Notes: a model not told the origin generated them from the letters alone. A stretch of 64,000 nt of DNA from Aldehydirespirator sp965117015 (GCA_965117015.1 OZ220747.1:1798001-1862000), one strand, 5' to 3'; counted from the stretch's first letter, positions 53,938 through 63,121 are shown. A program made the numbers and translations.

Positions 53938-56301
53938 CTAGGGGGTGGCCGCCCGGTAGCCGACGCCGGAGACGGTGAGGATGTAGGTGGGGTTCCTGGC
54001 GTTGTCGCCCAGCTTGACTCGCAGGTCCTTGACGAGCGTGCGCACCCGCTGGACCTCGCTGTTGGAGTCCTGCTCCCAGATGCGGGCCAGCAGCTGCTCG
54101 TAGCTGAGGGCGCGGCCGGCGTTGGTGCAGAGCTCCGAGAGCAGCTTGTACTCGGTGGGGGTGAGCTTGACGGCCCGTCCCTCGACGGTGACGGTGCGGG
54201 TGATGTAGTCGACGGTGAGGTCGGCCACGCGGTAGGGCTCGGTGTGCTGCGACAGCGCCTGCCTGCGCAGCGCGGCCGCGATGCGGGCCAGCAGCTCGGT
54301 CGGCGAGAAGGGCTTGACGACGTAGTCGGAGACTCCCAGCTGGAAGGCCTCGGCGATCTGGTTGTCGTCGCCGCGGCCCGACATGATGATCACCGGCACG
54401 TTCAGGATCCTGGGGATGCGCCTGATGAGCTCGAAGGCGTTGGTGGCCGGCAGCACCAGGTCCAGCAGCACCAGGTGGGGCTTCTCGGTCTCGACGAGGT
54501 GCTCGAGCTCGCCGGGGTCGCTGGCGACGATGGGCGTGTAGCCCGCCTGGGCGAGCGTGTTGCGCACATAGCGCAGCGCCTGGGGGTCGTCGTCGACGAC
54601 GAGGATGGTCTCCACCTTCGACGGCGCCGGCTGCTCCTCGCCTTCGGCGTCGGCGGGGTCGATGGCGCCGGCCGCGGCGGCCGCGGACTCGTCCAGCGCG
54701 GGGATGGTGAACGTGAACCGGGAGCCGTGGCCCTCGCCCTCGCTGTCGGCCCGGATGCGGCCCCCGTGAGCCTCGACTATACCTTTACAGATCGACAGGC
54801 CCAGGCCGTAGCCGGTCTGGGGGCGGTGGTCGTCGTGCTGGACCCCCGAGAACTTGGTGAACAGCAGCGGCAGGCGCTCGGGTGCTATGCCGGCGCCCTG
54901 GTCCGTGACCGAGACCGCCACATGGGTGTCCTCCTGCCATGCGGCGACGGTGATGGTGGACCATTGGCGCGAGTTGGCCGCGGCGTTGGACAGCAGGTTG
55001 TGCAGCACCTGTGCCACTCGCCGCCTGTCGGCCCACACCGGCGGCAGGCTCGAAGCGGTCTCGATGTCGACGCTGTGGCGGTGGCCGCTGCTGAGGAAGG
55101 CCTGCTTGGCCTGCTCGATGACCGGCGCCAGATCGGTCGGCTCGGGGGACACCGACAGGGTTCCGGCCTCGATGCGGGTCATGTCCAGCAGGTCGTTGAT
55201 CAGGTCTCGCATGTGGTCGGCCTGGTCCTCGATGAGGCCGAAGAACTGGCCGACCTCGGCGGGGTCCAGCGGCGTCGACGAGTCGCGCACCGTGGCCGCG
55301 GCGCCCTTGATCGACGTGAGCGGCGCCCGCAGCTCGTGGCTCACCATGGCCAGGAACTCGGCCCGCAGCCGCTGCAGGTCCTCCAGCGGGGTCATGTCCT
55401 GCAGCGTGGCCACCACCGACACCAGGCTGCCGTCGTCGGAGCGGATCGGCGAGGCGTTGACCAGGGCGGTCACGCTGGTGCCGTCACGGCGCTCGATCAC
55501 CAGCTCCTCGGCCTGCACGGCCTCGCCGTCGCGGACCGCCCGCACCACCGGCAGATCGTCGAAGGCGATCTCGGACCCGTCCATGCGCCGGCAGGTCAGG
55601 CCCCACACGTCCCGGGTGGCATCGCGGGCCTCGGCCGGGGGCGCGCCGACGATGCGCCGGGCCTCGCGGTTGGCCATCACCACCGTGCGCGAGCCGGCGT
55701 CCACCATCAGCACCCCCACCGGCGACGTGTTGACCAGGGCCTCGAGGTCGGCCTTGGCCCGCTGCTCGTCGCCGTAGCGGCGGGCGTTGGTGACCGCCAT
55801 CGCCGCCTGGGCGGCGAACATTGCCAGGGTCTCCTCGTCGTCGGGGGTGAACATCGAGTCGTCGTGGGTGTCGCCGATGAAGATCGTTCCCACGTGGCGG
55901 TCCCGCACCTTGATCTGGGTCGACAGGAACGGCCTGATGGGGGGCCAGAACCCCGGGAAGCCCGCAGCCTCCAGGTGGGTCGTCAGGTCGGGGGTGCGCG
56001 ACAGCTCGGGGGTGTCGCTGAGGAACTTGAACAGGTCCCAGCCCCGGTCGTAGCCCAGCAGCTGTGGCTCCTTGTCGTCGGGTATCCCCGACAGCAGCAG
56101 GTCCTGCAACTCCCCGTCGTCGTCGAGAGTGACGATCGCGCCGTAGCGGGCCCCGGTGAGCGCCCGGGCGGTGTCGACCACCTCCTGCAGCACCACGTCG
56201 ACATCGAGGTCCTCGCTGATGCGCAGGATCGCGTCGGTCAACCCCAGCATCCGGGCGCGCAGCATGTCGATCTCCGCCCTCAAACGGTCACCGTCGCCCA
56301 A
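53938..56301 (-). CDS. GAF-PAS histidine kinase fused to a response regulator with winged-helix DNA-binding domain
   Basis: A 787-residue protein starting at TTG 56301, nine bases after AGGGAG; ATG 56265 is an alternative. Domain order is GAF (~30-175), PAS (~185-305), HisKA with MVSHELRAP (His322), HATPase with NLLSNAAAN and GYGLGLSICK, REC with DD571-572, phosphoacceptor Asp614 (LLDLVLP) and Lys663, and an OmpR-type winged helix (~690-787; LTPTEYKLLSEL). It has no membrane helix, so it is a soluble sensor. Signal sensing, phosphotransfer and DNA binding are all on one chain. No separate partner is adjacent. Hybrid proteins of this order are known but rare. Confidence 0.9.
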   Translation of the reverse strand: MGDGDRLRAEIDMLRARMLGLTDAILRISEDLDVDVVLQEVVDTARALTGARYGAIVTLDDDGELQDLLLSGIPDDKEPQLLGYDRGWDLFKFLSDTPELSRTPDLTTHLEAAGFPGFWPPIRPFLSTQIKVRDRHVGTIFIGDTHDDSMFTPDDEETLAMFAAQAAMAVTNARRYGDEQRAKADLEALVNTSPVGVLMVDAGSRTVVMANREARRIVGAPPAEARDATRDVWGLTCRRMDGSEIAFDDLPVVRAVRDGEAVQAEELVIERRDGTSVTALVNASPIRSDDGSLVSVVATLQDMTPLEDLQRLRAEFLAMVSHELRAPLTSIKGAAATVRDSSTPLDPAEVGQFFGLIEDQADHMRDLINDLLDMTRIEAGTLSVSPEPTDLAPVIEQAKQAFLSSGHRHSVDIETASSLPPVWADRRRVAQVLHNLLSNAAANSRQWSTITVAAWQEDTHVAVSVTDQGAGIAPERLPLLFTKFSGVQHDDHRPQTGYGLGLSICKGIVEAHGGRIRADSEGEGHGSRFTFTIPALDESAAAAAGAIDPADAEGEEQPAPSKVETILVVDDDPQALRYVRNTLAQAGYTPIVASDPGELEHLVETEKPHLVLLDLVLPATNAFELIRRIPRILNVPVIIMSGRGDDNQIAEAFQLGVSDYVVKPFSPTELLARIAAALRRQALSQHTEPYRVADLTVDYITRTVTVEGRAVKLTPTEYKLLSELCTNAGRALSYEQLLARIWEQDSNSEVQRVRTLVKDLRVKLGDNARNPTYILTVSGVGYRAATP

Positions 56302-56708
56302 CCCGGCACGCTCCCTACATCCCGCACCGCCGTGACGCCGCCTGTCGACGGCACGGCCGGCGCGGGCAACTCGCCCTGACGTCGGGTCAGCATAGGGCGC
56401 AGCGATACGCAGCCGCGAGCATTGGGAGGCCCGGCCCCGCGGGAAGGCAAGTCAGGTACGAGTCACCAGACGGGGCCGGGCCAGCCCCACTATATGCCCT
56501 GTTCCGAGAGTAAATGCGTCTATCCCACATCTTCTTCCAGCACATCAGCATTTATACAGGTTATCGGCCGGTGACGGCCACATACTTGCCGCTAGAACCC
56601 CCGATCTTCGGCCATTGACCATGTGCAATCGACAACATGTGAGATTGAGCACATGCAAGTGACAGCGTGTTGAACTGGCTGGGTCAGGGTCGCGGCAAAG
56701 CGGCAGAG
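56302..56708. other. Intergenic region between the sensor gene and tRNA-Sec
   Basis: No gene is supported in these 407 bp. The middle is AT-rich. An inverted repeat CATGTGC/GCACATG (56620-56626 with 56649-56655) is the only structure noted. Confidence 0.4.
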
Positions 56709-56804
56709 TGGCGGAGGTGGACGGGAATCGAACCCGCCGGACGGGGATCGCCCGTCCCACCCGCTTTGAAGGCGGGGGAGCCCACCAGGCACTCAGACAC
56801 CTCC
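56709..56804 (-). tRNA. selC: Selenocysteine tRNA (anticodon UCA)
   Basis: On the minus strand the sequence starts GGAGGTGT. The anticodon stem-loop CCCGC-CTTCAAA-GCGGG gives anticodon TCA. A long variable arm (GGACGGG...CCCCGTCC), T-arm loop TTCGATT and closing CACCTCC with G73 and an encoded CCA follow. The ~92-nt body, extended acceptor region and long variable arm are those of tRNA-Sec. The organism therefore probably makes selenoproteins; selA, selB and selD are not in the window. Confidence 0.92.
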
Positions 56805-56895
56805 GAGCGGCAGGGTAACCGGCGTCGCGGCCCAGCCTCACAGCCGCCGAGATTCTGTGGCCGCGGTGGCGTGCTGGACCACTACGCTTCGCGCC

Positions 56896-56979
56896 GTGAA
56901 GAACTTCAAGCGGCTCATCATCCTGGGCGTTCTGGTGACAGTGATCGTCGTGCTCGCCCGCAAGATCCGGGAGACCTGA
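56896..56979 (+). CDS. 27-residue single-helix membrane protein
   Basis: GTG 56896 opens a short frame for MKNFKRLIILGVLVTVIVVLARKIRET, a basic end, one hydrophobic helix and a basic tail. It ends 15 bp before yqeC. Such tiny membrane proteins are often missed. Support is limited to composition and position. Confidence 0.5.
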   Translation: MKNFKRLIILGVLVTVIVVLARKIRET

Positions 56980-56994
56980 CCCACCGCCAGGAAC

Positions 56995-57729
56995 ATGCGC
57001 GCCATCAGCCTGGCCGGTGCTGCTGAGGCCCTCGGGCTGGGACGCCGGTCGCTGGTGGCCCTGGTCGGCGGCGGCGGCAAGACGACCCTGCTGTTCGCGC
57101 TGGGCCGGAGCCTGCCGGCCGGCACGCTGCTCACCACCACCACCCGCATGGGGCGCGACCGCACCGGCGGGTTCCCGTGCCTGATCGGGCCCACCGACGA
57201 CGACCTGGCCTCCGCTCTCGGCCGGGACGACGCGGTGCTGGTGTGGCGCACGACCGACGAGCGCAAGGCCCTCGGGTTCGCGCCCACCGAAGTCGACCGC
57301 TGGTTTGCCACCGGAGCCGCCGATCACATAGTTGTTGAGGCCGATGGAGCCCGCCGCCGCCCCTTCACCGCTCCCGCGCCGTGGGAACCGCCCATCCCCT
57401 CCGCATCCACCCACGTGGTGGCCTGCATCGGCGCCGACGCGCTCGGCTACGTGATCGCCGACCGGGTCCACCGGCCGCTGCGGGTGGCCGCAGCCGCGGG
57501 CTGCTCGCCATACCAGCGGCTCACGCCCGGGAGGGCCGCTGCCGCGCTCACCAGCGAAGTCGGGATGCTGAAGAACGTGCCTGGCACCGCCCGCTTCGTG
57601 GTGGCCGTGGCCGGGGCCGAACCTGACGACCCGCAGGTGGCGGAACTCGTCGCCGAACTGGACCGGCGGGAGACTGAGTCGCTGGTGATCGTCAGCTCCG
57701 ACGACGACGCCACGCCCCGAGCCCAATGA
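56995..57729 (+). CDS. yqeC: YqeC family selenium-dependent hydroxylase accessory protein
   Basis: A 244-residue protein with an N-terminal P-loop (LVALVGGGGKTTLLFAL), then TLLTTTTRMGRD, IVVEADGARRRPF and VVACIGADALG, all typical of the YqeC family. YqeC is associated with maturation of selenium-dependent molybdenum hydroxylases and co-occurs with selD. Here it lies about 190 bp from selC, divergently transcribed. Its stop overlaps the start of the downstream oxidoreductase (ATGA), so the two are co-translated. Confidence 0.88.
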   Translation: MRAISLAGAAEALGLGRRSLVALVGGGGKTTLLFALGRSLPAGTLLTTTTRMGRDRTGGFPCLIGPTDDDLASALGRDDAVLVWRTTDERKALGFAPTEVDRWFATGAADHIVVEADGARRRPFTAPAPWEPPIPSASTHVVACIGADALGYVIADRVHRPLRVAAAAGCSPYQRLTPGRAAAALTSEVGMLKNVPGTARFVVAVAGAEPDDPQVAELVAELDRRETESLVIVSSDDDATPRAQ

Positions 57730-59399
57730 CGAGTCCCGGCGCCGTGTCCCGGGCCGGCAACGTGTCCCGGGCCGGCAACGTGTCCGGGGCCGTGGCCGTT
57801 TCCGAGGCGGGGGCCGTTTCCGGACACTCCCCGGCTGGCCGGGACGTAGATGTCGTGGTGGTGGGAGCAGGCCACAACGGTCTCGTCTGCGCCGCCTACC
57901 TGGCTCGGGCCGGCGTGGACACGCTGCTGGTGGAGGCCCGCGACACCGTGGGCGGCTGCGCCTCGACGGTGAGCGATCTGGATGCCCGCTTCAACATATG
58001 CAGCTGCGACCACACGATGGTGCGGGCCATGCCCTTCATCGACGACCTGGACCTTGCTGCTCACGGGCTGCGGTACCTGGAAGCCGATCCCAGCACCGTC
58101 TACATGGACCACGACGGCAGCCCGCCGTGGTTGTTCTTCAACGACAGCGAGCGCACCATCGAGTCCATCGGGCGCCACCGGCCCGCCCAGGCCAAGGCCT
58201 ACCGCCGCTACCTCGCCGACGCCCGACCGGTGGCCGAGCTGGCGCTGGAGATGGGCACCGGGCCGGCCTCCACGCCGCGCATGCTGGCCCGCGTCCTGGC
58301 CCGCCGGGGGAGGGGCGGCGCCCGGCTCCTGAAGTGGAGCCGGGCCAGCGCGCTCGACGTTCTGAGGTCATACTTCGATGACGAGGCGCTCGTCATGCCG
58401 GGCATCTCCAACGGCCCCAGCGTGTGGGGCGCGCCGCCCGACGCCGCCGGCACCGGCCTGGCCGGCGCGTTCTACGCCATGCGCCACATGGTCAAGACCG
58501 GCCGCCCGGTGGGCGGCAGCGGAGCCCTGACCGACGCCATGGCCGCCTCCTTCCAGGCCGCCGGAGGCCGTCTGAGTTGCGGCACGCCGGTGAACGGACT
58601 CCTGGGAGACGGCCGGGGCGTGACAGGCGTTCGGCTCGCCGACGGAACCGAGATCTCCGCGGCCGCGGTGGTATCGGCATGCGACCCGGTGGTGGTGGCG
58701 TCGCAGTGGCTTCCCGATCCCGGGCGCCGGTCCGCACGCCGCTTCGTCGACCGGGCACGGTCGCAGGCTCCCGGTGACGGCTACCAGTCCAAGATCGACG
58801 CGGTCATCACCGACATCCCCCGCTACCCGGTGCTGGAGGACTCCAACCTGCTCGACCTCTTCGAGGATCGCGACCCCGCCCAGTCCAACTACGTGATCTC
58901 GCCCCCGATGACCGAGGTGCTCGAGGCGCACCGGCTGCGGAGCCTCGGGCGGGTGGCCGAGCGCCCCACCATGATGGCCAACGTGCCGTCGGTGCTGGAC
59001 CCGTCGATGCGCAGCCGCGACGGCCACCACATACTGAGCCTCGAAGCGCTGTTCACGCCGTACGACCTCGAGAGCGGCTGGGACGGATCTGCGGAGCCGG
59101 CCCGGTGGCTCGAGGTATGGTCGAGTCTGCTCCAGCCGGGCTTCCTGCAGTCGATCGATCGCTACCGGACCATGACCCCGGACCGCTACGAGCGCGAGCT
59201 GTACCTGGGCCGCGGCTACACCCCGTCGTACGCGGCCTCGCCGCTGTCGTCGCTGTTCGGGCGGCGCCGGGAGTTGAGCCGCTACCGGGCGCCGGTGGCC
59301 GGACTGTTCCTGTCGGGAGCGGGCACGTTCCCGGGCTCGGGGATCTGGGGGGCTCCCGGCCGCAACACCGCCGAAGCCGTGCTCCGCACCCTTCGCTGA
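57726..59399 (+). CDS. Phytoene-desaturase-like FAD-dependent oxidoreductase
   Basis: A 557-residue protein. After a variable 35-residue N-terminus (SRAGNVSRAGN repeats) comes a Rossmann FAD motif, DVVVVGAGHNGLVCAAYLARAG, followed by LVEARDTVGGCAST. The C-terminal LFLSGAGTFPGSGIWGAPGRNTA is the flavin-binding end motif of the CrtI/phytoene desaturase family. The family includes carotenoid desaturases and related amine or alkene oxidoreductases; the substrate cannot be told. It is translationally coupled to yqeC, which is unusual. Confidence 0.85.
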   Translation: MTSPGAVSRAGNVSRAGNVSGAVAVSEAGAVSGHSPAGRDVDVVVVGAGHNGLVCAAYLARAGVDTLLVEARDTVGGCASTVSDLDARFNICSCDHTMVRAMPFIDDLDLAAHGLRYLEADPSTVYMDHDGSPPWLFFNDSERTIESIGRHRPAQAKAYRRYLADARPVAELALEMGTGPASTPRMLARVLARRGRGGARLLKWSRASALDVLRSYFDDEALVMPGISNGPSVWGAPPDAAGTGLAGAFYAMRHMVKTGRPVGGSGALTDAMAASFQAAGGRLSCGTPVNGLLGDGRGVTGVRLADGTEISAAAVVSACDPVVVASQWLPDPGRRSARRFVDRARSQAPGDGYQSKIDAVITDIPRYPVLEDSNLLDLFEDRDPAQSNYVISPPMTEVLEAHRLRSLGRVAERPTMMANVPSVLDPSMRSRDGHHILSLEALFTPYDLESGWDGSAEPARWLEVWSSLLQPGFLQSIDRYRTMTPDRYERELYLGRGYTPSYAASPLSSLFGRRRELSRYRAPVAGLFLSGAGTFPGSGIWGAPGRNTAEAVLRTLR

Positions 59400-59402
59400 A
59401 CC

Positions 59403-59449
59403 AACTTCAATGAGTTAGCCACACCAGAGGTGGTTAACTCATTGAAGTT
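59403..59449. terminator. 20-bp inverted repeat between converging genes
   Basis: Arms AACTTCAATGAGTTAGCCAC (59403-59422) and its complement (59430-59449) pair with one G-T step and a 7-nt loop. It lies between the converging oxidoreductase and ubiX genes and is a probable bidirectional terminator, although no T-tract follows. Confidence 0.6.
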
Positions 59450-59484
59450 CGATCCCGCCGGCCGTGGGGCGGCTGAGCCGGCGT

Positions 59485-60054
59485 CTACTCCCCCCAGCGG
59501 GGGAGGCCACCGACCTCGACACCCAGATGCTCGAGGGCCCGCACCACCGAGTGGTCGACTATGTCCTCGATCGACTCCGGCCGGGTGTAGAAGGCCGGAA
59601 CCGGCGGGTACACCACCGCGCCGATTTCCGCGGCCTGGACCATCAGGCGCAGATGGCCAAGGTGCAGCGGTGTCTCGCGCACCATCAGCACCAGCGGCCG
59701 CCGCTCCTTGAGCGTCACGTCGGCGGCCCGCGACACGAGGTCGGCGCCGAAGGAGTTGGCCACCGCCGAGAGCATCTTGATCGAGCACGGGGCGATGATC
59801 ATCCCCGCGGTGGTGTAGGAGCCCGACGAGATCGGCGCGGCGATGTCGCGCGAGCCGTGGACCACGTCGGCCAGCGCCTCCACATCGGCGGGGGCCAGAT
59901 CCGTCTCGTAGGCAAGCGTCTGGCGACCCGGGCCGGTCATCACCAGGTGGGTCTCCACATCGTCGACCTCGCGCAGCAGCTCCAGGGCCCGGATCCCGTA
60001 CACCACGCCGGTAGCCCCGCTGATGGCCACCACCACCCGCCGCGCCCCGCTCAC
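59485..60054 (-). CDS. ubiX: Flavin prenyltransferase, UbiX family
   Basis: A 189-residue protein started at GTG 60054. It has RRVVVAISGATGVVYGIRALELL, SGSYTTAGMIIAPCSIKMLSAVANSFG and RPLVLMVRETPLHLGHL, all conserved in UbiX/Pad1. The enzyme makes prenylated FMN, the cofactor of UbiD decarboxylases. The gene follows ubiD by 46 bp on the same strand. An open frame extends further upstream but overlaps ubiD in another frame. Confidence 0.92.
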   Translation of the reverse strand: MSGARRVVVAISGATGVVYGIRALELLREVDDVETHLVMTGPGRQTLAYETDLAPADVEALADVVHGSRDIAAPISSGSYTTAGMIIAPCSIKMLSAVANSFGADLVSRAADVTLKERRPLVLMVRETPLHLGHLRLMVQAAEIGAVVYPPVPAFYTRPESIEDIVDHSVVRALEHLGVEVGGLPRWGE

Positions 60055-60100
60055 TGCAGGTGCTTTCCGGTTGGGGCGTCGAGGGGCGGGAGAGCGGCCG

Positions 60101-61447
60101 TCACTGCAGGTACTTCCCCAGGTCGACCGGCGCGTAGGCGACCCGCTCGCCGTACTCGCGGCGCTCCCGCTTGTAGGTGGCGTCGATGCCCACCTTGGTG
60201 CCCACACCGCGGTTGTCGGCGGTGGGATCCATCTCGTGGCCCTGGGCATGGCCGGCCGTGAACACGTCGTCGAGCCAGTGGACCCGGTTGGTGAGGGCCC
60301 AGTGCAGCTCCGACGGCTGGCTCACGTCGACGTCGCGGTCCACCACGATCACGTTGCGGATGTTGATGTGGGCCGCCATGGCCGCCATGGCCAGGTTCTT
60401 GGGCGTGCCCGGGTTGTCGCGGTCGATCTGGATCACGGCCAGGAAGCCGTTGCCGTAGGGCGGGATGTGCACGTCGGCACCGGGGTCGAGGTGGCGCACG
60501 AAGCGGCGAAGCAGCGGCTCGCGGGGCAGCACGTTGCCGATGAACACGTGCTCGTACCAGCCCGGGATGATCGTCTGGTAGATGGGGCTGTGACGCCAGG
60601 AGATGGCCGTCACCTCGACCGTGGGGCTGGGCCACATCTCGCCGTGATAGCCGTGGAACTCGGCCAGCGGCCCCTCGTCGGCCCGCTGTTCGGGACGGAT
60701 CCGGCCCTCGACCACGACCTCGGCATGGGCGGGCACGTCCACGTCGACGGTCCGCCCCCGGCACACCTCCACCGGCCGGCCCCGCATGGCACCGGCGATG
60801 AGCAGCTCGTCGACGGGTGTGCGCACCCCGGCCGCGATCATCACCGCCGGATCGAGACCGATGGCCAGGGCCACATCGAAAGGCGCGCCGGGGTCGGGCC
60901 GGCTGCGCATGAACGTGCCCACGTCGCGCCACTCGTTGACGTTGAAGCCCAGGACGTTGCGGTCCAGCATCAGCATCCGGTTGTACGACAGGTTCCCCCG
61001 CCCGCTGATCGGATCCTTGGTGACGCTCACCGCGCCGGTGATGAAGGCGCCGCCGTCGCCCCGCGAGTGCGTGGGGATGGGGATGGCGGCCAGGTCCACG
61101 TCGTCGCCGGTCATGCAGTTGTCGTGCCAGGCCGCCCCGTCCACCCGAGCGGTCGGCACCCCGTTGGCCGGCTCGAGGGCGTGGCCCATGCGGTCCACCA
61201 CCTCGTCGGGCTCGCAGCCCAGGGCCAGCGCCGCGGTGCGCCGGCTGCTGACCGCGCCCGAGAAGATGGGCCACGGCGAGTCCTTGGGCGCCTCGAAGAG
61301 CGCCGGTCCTGCGTCGGAGCGCTCCAGCGCGGCGGCCACGTCGGCCAGCTCGTGCTCGAGGCTCACCGGACGCGAGATGCGGTTGAGCATCCCCGCGGCC
61401 TCGGCGACCGCCATGTAGCTGCGAAGATCGCTAACGCCCTCGGTCAT
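60101..61447 (-). CDS. ubiD: UbiD family decarboxylase
   Basis: A 448-residue protein with the UbiD layout: the N-terminal DLRSYMAVAEAAGML, the central TVDVDVPAHAEVVVEGRI and EGPLAEFHGYHGE, and the C-terminal IRNVIVVDRDVDV and DNRGVGTKVGIDATYK. UbiD enzymes carry out reversible decarboxylation of aromatic or alpha,beta-unsaturated acids with prenylated FMN, which the adjacent UbiX would make. Length is about normal for the family. The exact substrate is not evident; ubiquinone synthesis is unlikely in an actinobacterium, so an aromatic or menaquinone-related acid is more probable. Confidence 0.92.
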   Translation of the reverse strand: MTEGVSDLRSYMAVAEAAGMLNRISRPVSLEHELADVAAALERSDAGPALFEAPKDSPWPIFSGAVSSRRTAALALGCEPDEVVDRMGHALEPANGVPTARVDGAAWHDNCMTGDDVDLAAIPIPTHSRGDGGAFITGAVSVTKDPISGRGNLSYNRMLMLDRNVLGFNVNEWRDVGTFMRSRPDPGAPFDVALAIGLDPAVMIAAGVRTPVDELLIAGAMRGRPVEVCRGRTVDVDVPAHAEVVVEGRIRPEQRADEGPLAEFHGYHGEMWPSPTVEVTAISWRHSPIYQTIIPGWYEHVFIGNVLPREPLLRRFVRHLDPGADVHIPPYGNGFLAVIQIDRDNPGTPKNLAMAAMAAHINIRNVIVVDRDVDVSQPSELHWALTNRVHWLDDVFTAGHAQGHEMDPTADNRGVGTKVGIDATYKRERREYGERVAYAPVDLGKYLQ

Positions 61448-61487
61448 GCGTCCACCCTACGCCGCACACTGCCGTACTCTGAAGTCC

Positions 61488-61778
61488 GTGGTCATCGAGT
61501 TCCTCACCTTCGAAGTGGACCCCGGCGAGCGCGAAGAGTGGCTGGCCGTCGAGGAGCAGCATTGGAGCCGCTACCTGGAGAGCCGCCCCGGCTTCGTCGG
61601 CAAGGAGATGTGGGTCGCCGACGACGACCCCGGCCGAGTGCACGCGGTGATCCGGTGGGAGTCGATGGAGGCTTGGGACGCCGTGCCGCCCGCGGACGTC
61701 GAGGCGGTCGACGAGGCCATGGGCCAGTGGTGCCGGGAGGCCACCATGCGGGCCTACCGGGTGATCCGCGACTGCTGA
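61488..61778 (+). CDS. TIGR03792-like small dimeric alpha/beta-barrel protein
   Basis: A 96-residue protein started at GTG 61488, giving VVIEFLTFEVDPGEREEWL. GFVGKEMWVADDDPGRVHAVIRWESMEAW is also typical of this antibiotic-monooxygenase-like family. Function is unknown. It is divergent to ubiD, with about 40 bp between the starts, and is followed by the luciferase-like gene on the same strand after 21 bp. Confidence 0.75.
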   Translation: MVIEFLTFEVDPGEREEWLAVEEQHWSRYLESRPGFVGKEMWVADDDPGRVHAVIRWESMEAWDAVPPADVEAVDEAMGQWCREATMRAYRVIRDC

Positions 61779-61799
61779 ATCGGTTCTACAGTAGGCATC

Positions 61800-62951
61800 G
61801 TGCGTACCGGCGTGTTCCTGTTCGGCGGGGTCGAGTTCCCCGACGCCGGCGCGGGCCCGCCGGCTCCGACCGACCGCCGCTACAACTCCAAGGAGGTGTG
61901 GCGGGCCACCGAGCAGATAATCGATGCCGGCGTGGCGTGCGACCGGCTGGGTTTCGACTCCTACTGGCTGACCGAGCACCACTTCCAGTACGAGGGCTAC
62001 GAGGTGGTCCCCAACGGCATCCTCGTGGGAACGATCCTGGCCGAGCGCACCGAGCAGATCCGTATCGGGATGGCGTTCAACATCGTGCCGCAGTGGCATC
62101 CGCTGCGGCTGGCCGAGGACTTCGCCACGCTGCACAACGTCTCCGGTGGCCGGGGCATCCTCGGGGTCGGCAGGGGAACGGTGCCACGCGAGGCTGAGAC
62201 GCTGGGCACCAGGATCGGCAGCTTCGACAACCCCGACAAGGCCGCGGCCGACGACTTCAACCGCAAACAGTTCGACGAGGCCATGGAGGTCATCCGGCTG
62301 GCGCTGGACAACGAGACGTTCAGCTTCCACGGCGATGTCTACGACTTCCCGCCGGCGGGGATCCCCGACCGGGGCGGGTTCGTGACCGAGCTGTCGCTGG
62401 TGCCCCGCCCGCTGTACCCCTACGAGATCTGGCAGGCGATCACCTCGCCCCCCACCCTCGAGCAGGTGCCCCGCTGGGGCTGGGGCGGGGTGTTCTGGAA
62501 CAACCACCACTCGTTCGTGAAGATGCGCTGGGAGAAGTTCGCGGAGATCTACGCAGCCGAGCACGGCCGTGAACTGGATCGGGGTGAGCACCGCCTGCTG
62601 GTGCTCAACGTGCGGGTCGGCGACAGCCATGAGGACGCGGTGGCGTCGGTGCGCAACGGTCACGACGAGTTCTGGAAGTTCCTCGGACCCTACGGGTGGA
62701 GCAAGGGCTACATGGGTCCCGACGGCAAGCCGGCCAAGCCCGGGCTGATCCCCACCCTGGAGCAGTCCATCGACCAGAAGATGTGCCTGGTGGGAAGGGC
62801 CGAGGACGTGGCCGAGACCATCAACTGGTACGACGAGCAGATCGGGCTGGAGAACCTGCTGCTGTTCCCGGCCATGCCCGGCGACCCTTACTCTGAGGTC
62901 GAGGAGCATCTGCACCGCATCGCCGAAGAGGTACTACCCCTGCTGCCCTGA
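61800..62951 (+). CDS. Luciferase-like flavin-dependent monooxygenase
   Basis: A 383-residue protein of the LLM class. Family-like segments are SYWLTEHHFQYEGYEVVPNGILVG, PLRLAEDFATLHNVSGGRGILGVGRG and FHGDVYDFPPAGIPDRGG. These enzymes use reduced FMN or F420 to oxidise organic substrates. The insertion RWGWGGVFWNNHHSF is variable. The gene probably shares a transcript with the small protein upstream. Confidence 0.88.
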   Translation: MRTGVFLFGGVEFPDAGAGPPAPTDRRYNSKEVWRATEQIIDAGVACDRLGFDSYWLTEHHFQYEGYEVVPNGILVGTILAERTEQIRIGMAFNIVPQWHPLRLAEDFATLHNVSGGRGILGVGRGTVPREAETLGTRIGSFDNPDKAAADDFNRKQFDEAMEVIRLALDNETFSFHGDVYDFPPAGIPDRGGFVTELSLVPRPLYPYEIWQAITSPPTLEQVPRWGWGGVFWNNHHSFVKMRWEKFAEIYAAEHGRELDRGEHRLLVLNVRVGDSHEDAVASVRNGHDEFWKFLGPYGWSKGYMGPDGKPAKPGLIPTLEQSIDQKMCLVGRAEDVAETINWYDEQIGLENLLLFPAMPGDPYSEVEEHLHRIAEEVLPLLP

Positions 62952-63005
62952 TCGTGAGGAAACGCCCTCCCGGCCGGCGGGTCCTGAGCGCGAGTTGGTC
63001 CTTCC

Positions 63006-63092
63006 GGCCGGCGGGTCCTGTCGTCGAGTCAGATGACCGACACGGGCTTCGCCCTACTCGTCGGTCATCTGACTCGTCGCCACCCGCCGGCC
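63006..63092. terminator. Large nested palindrome between converging genes
   Basis: Outer arms GGCCGGCGGGT (63006-63016) and ACCCGCCGGCC (63082-63092) enclose a 17-bp inverted repeat (63025-63041 with 63060-63076) around an 18-nt loop. A likely bidirectional terminator or cruciform between the luciferase-like and flavodoxin-fold genes. Confidence 0.6.
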
Positions 63093-63121
63093 TTGCCGGT
63101 GTTGCCCGACCGGCGAGCCGG

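Noticed and set aside
53896..56379. An 827-codon plus-strand frame antisense to the sensor kinase
   Set aside because: The minus-strand frame has full GAF, PAS, kinase, receiver and winged-helix motifs. The plus-strand product is Gly/Arg/His-rich with no domain.
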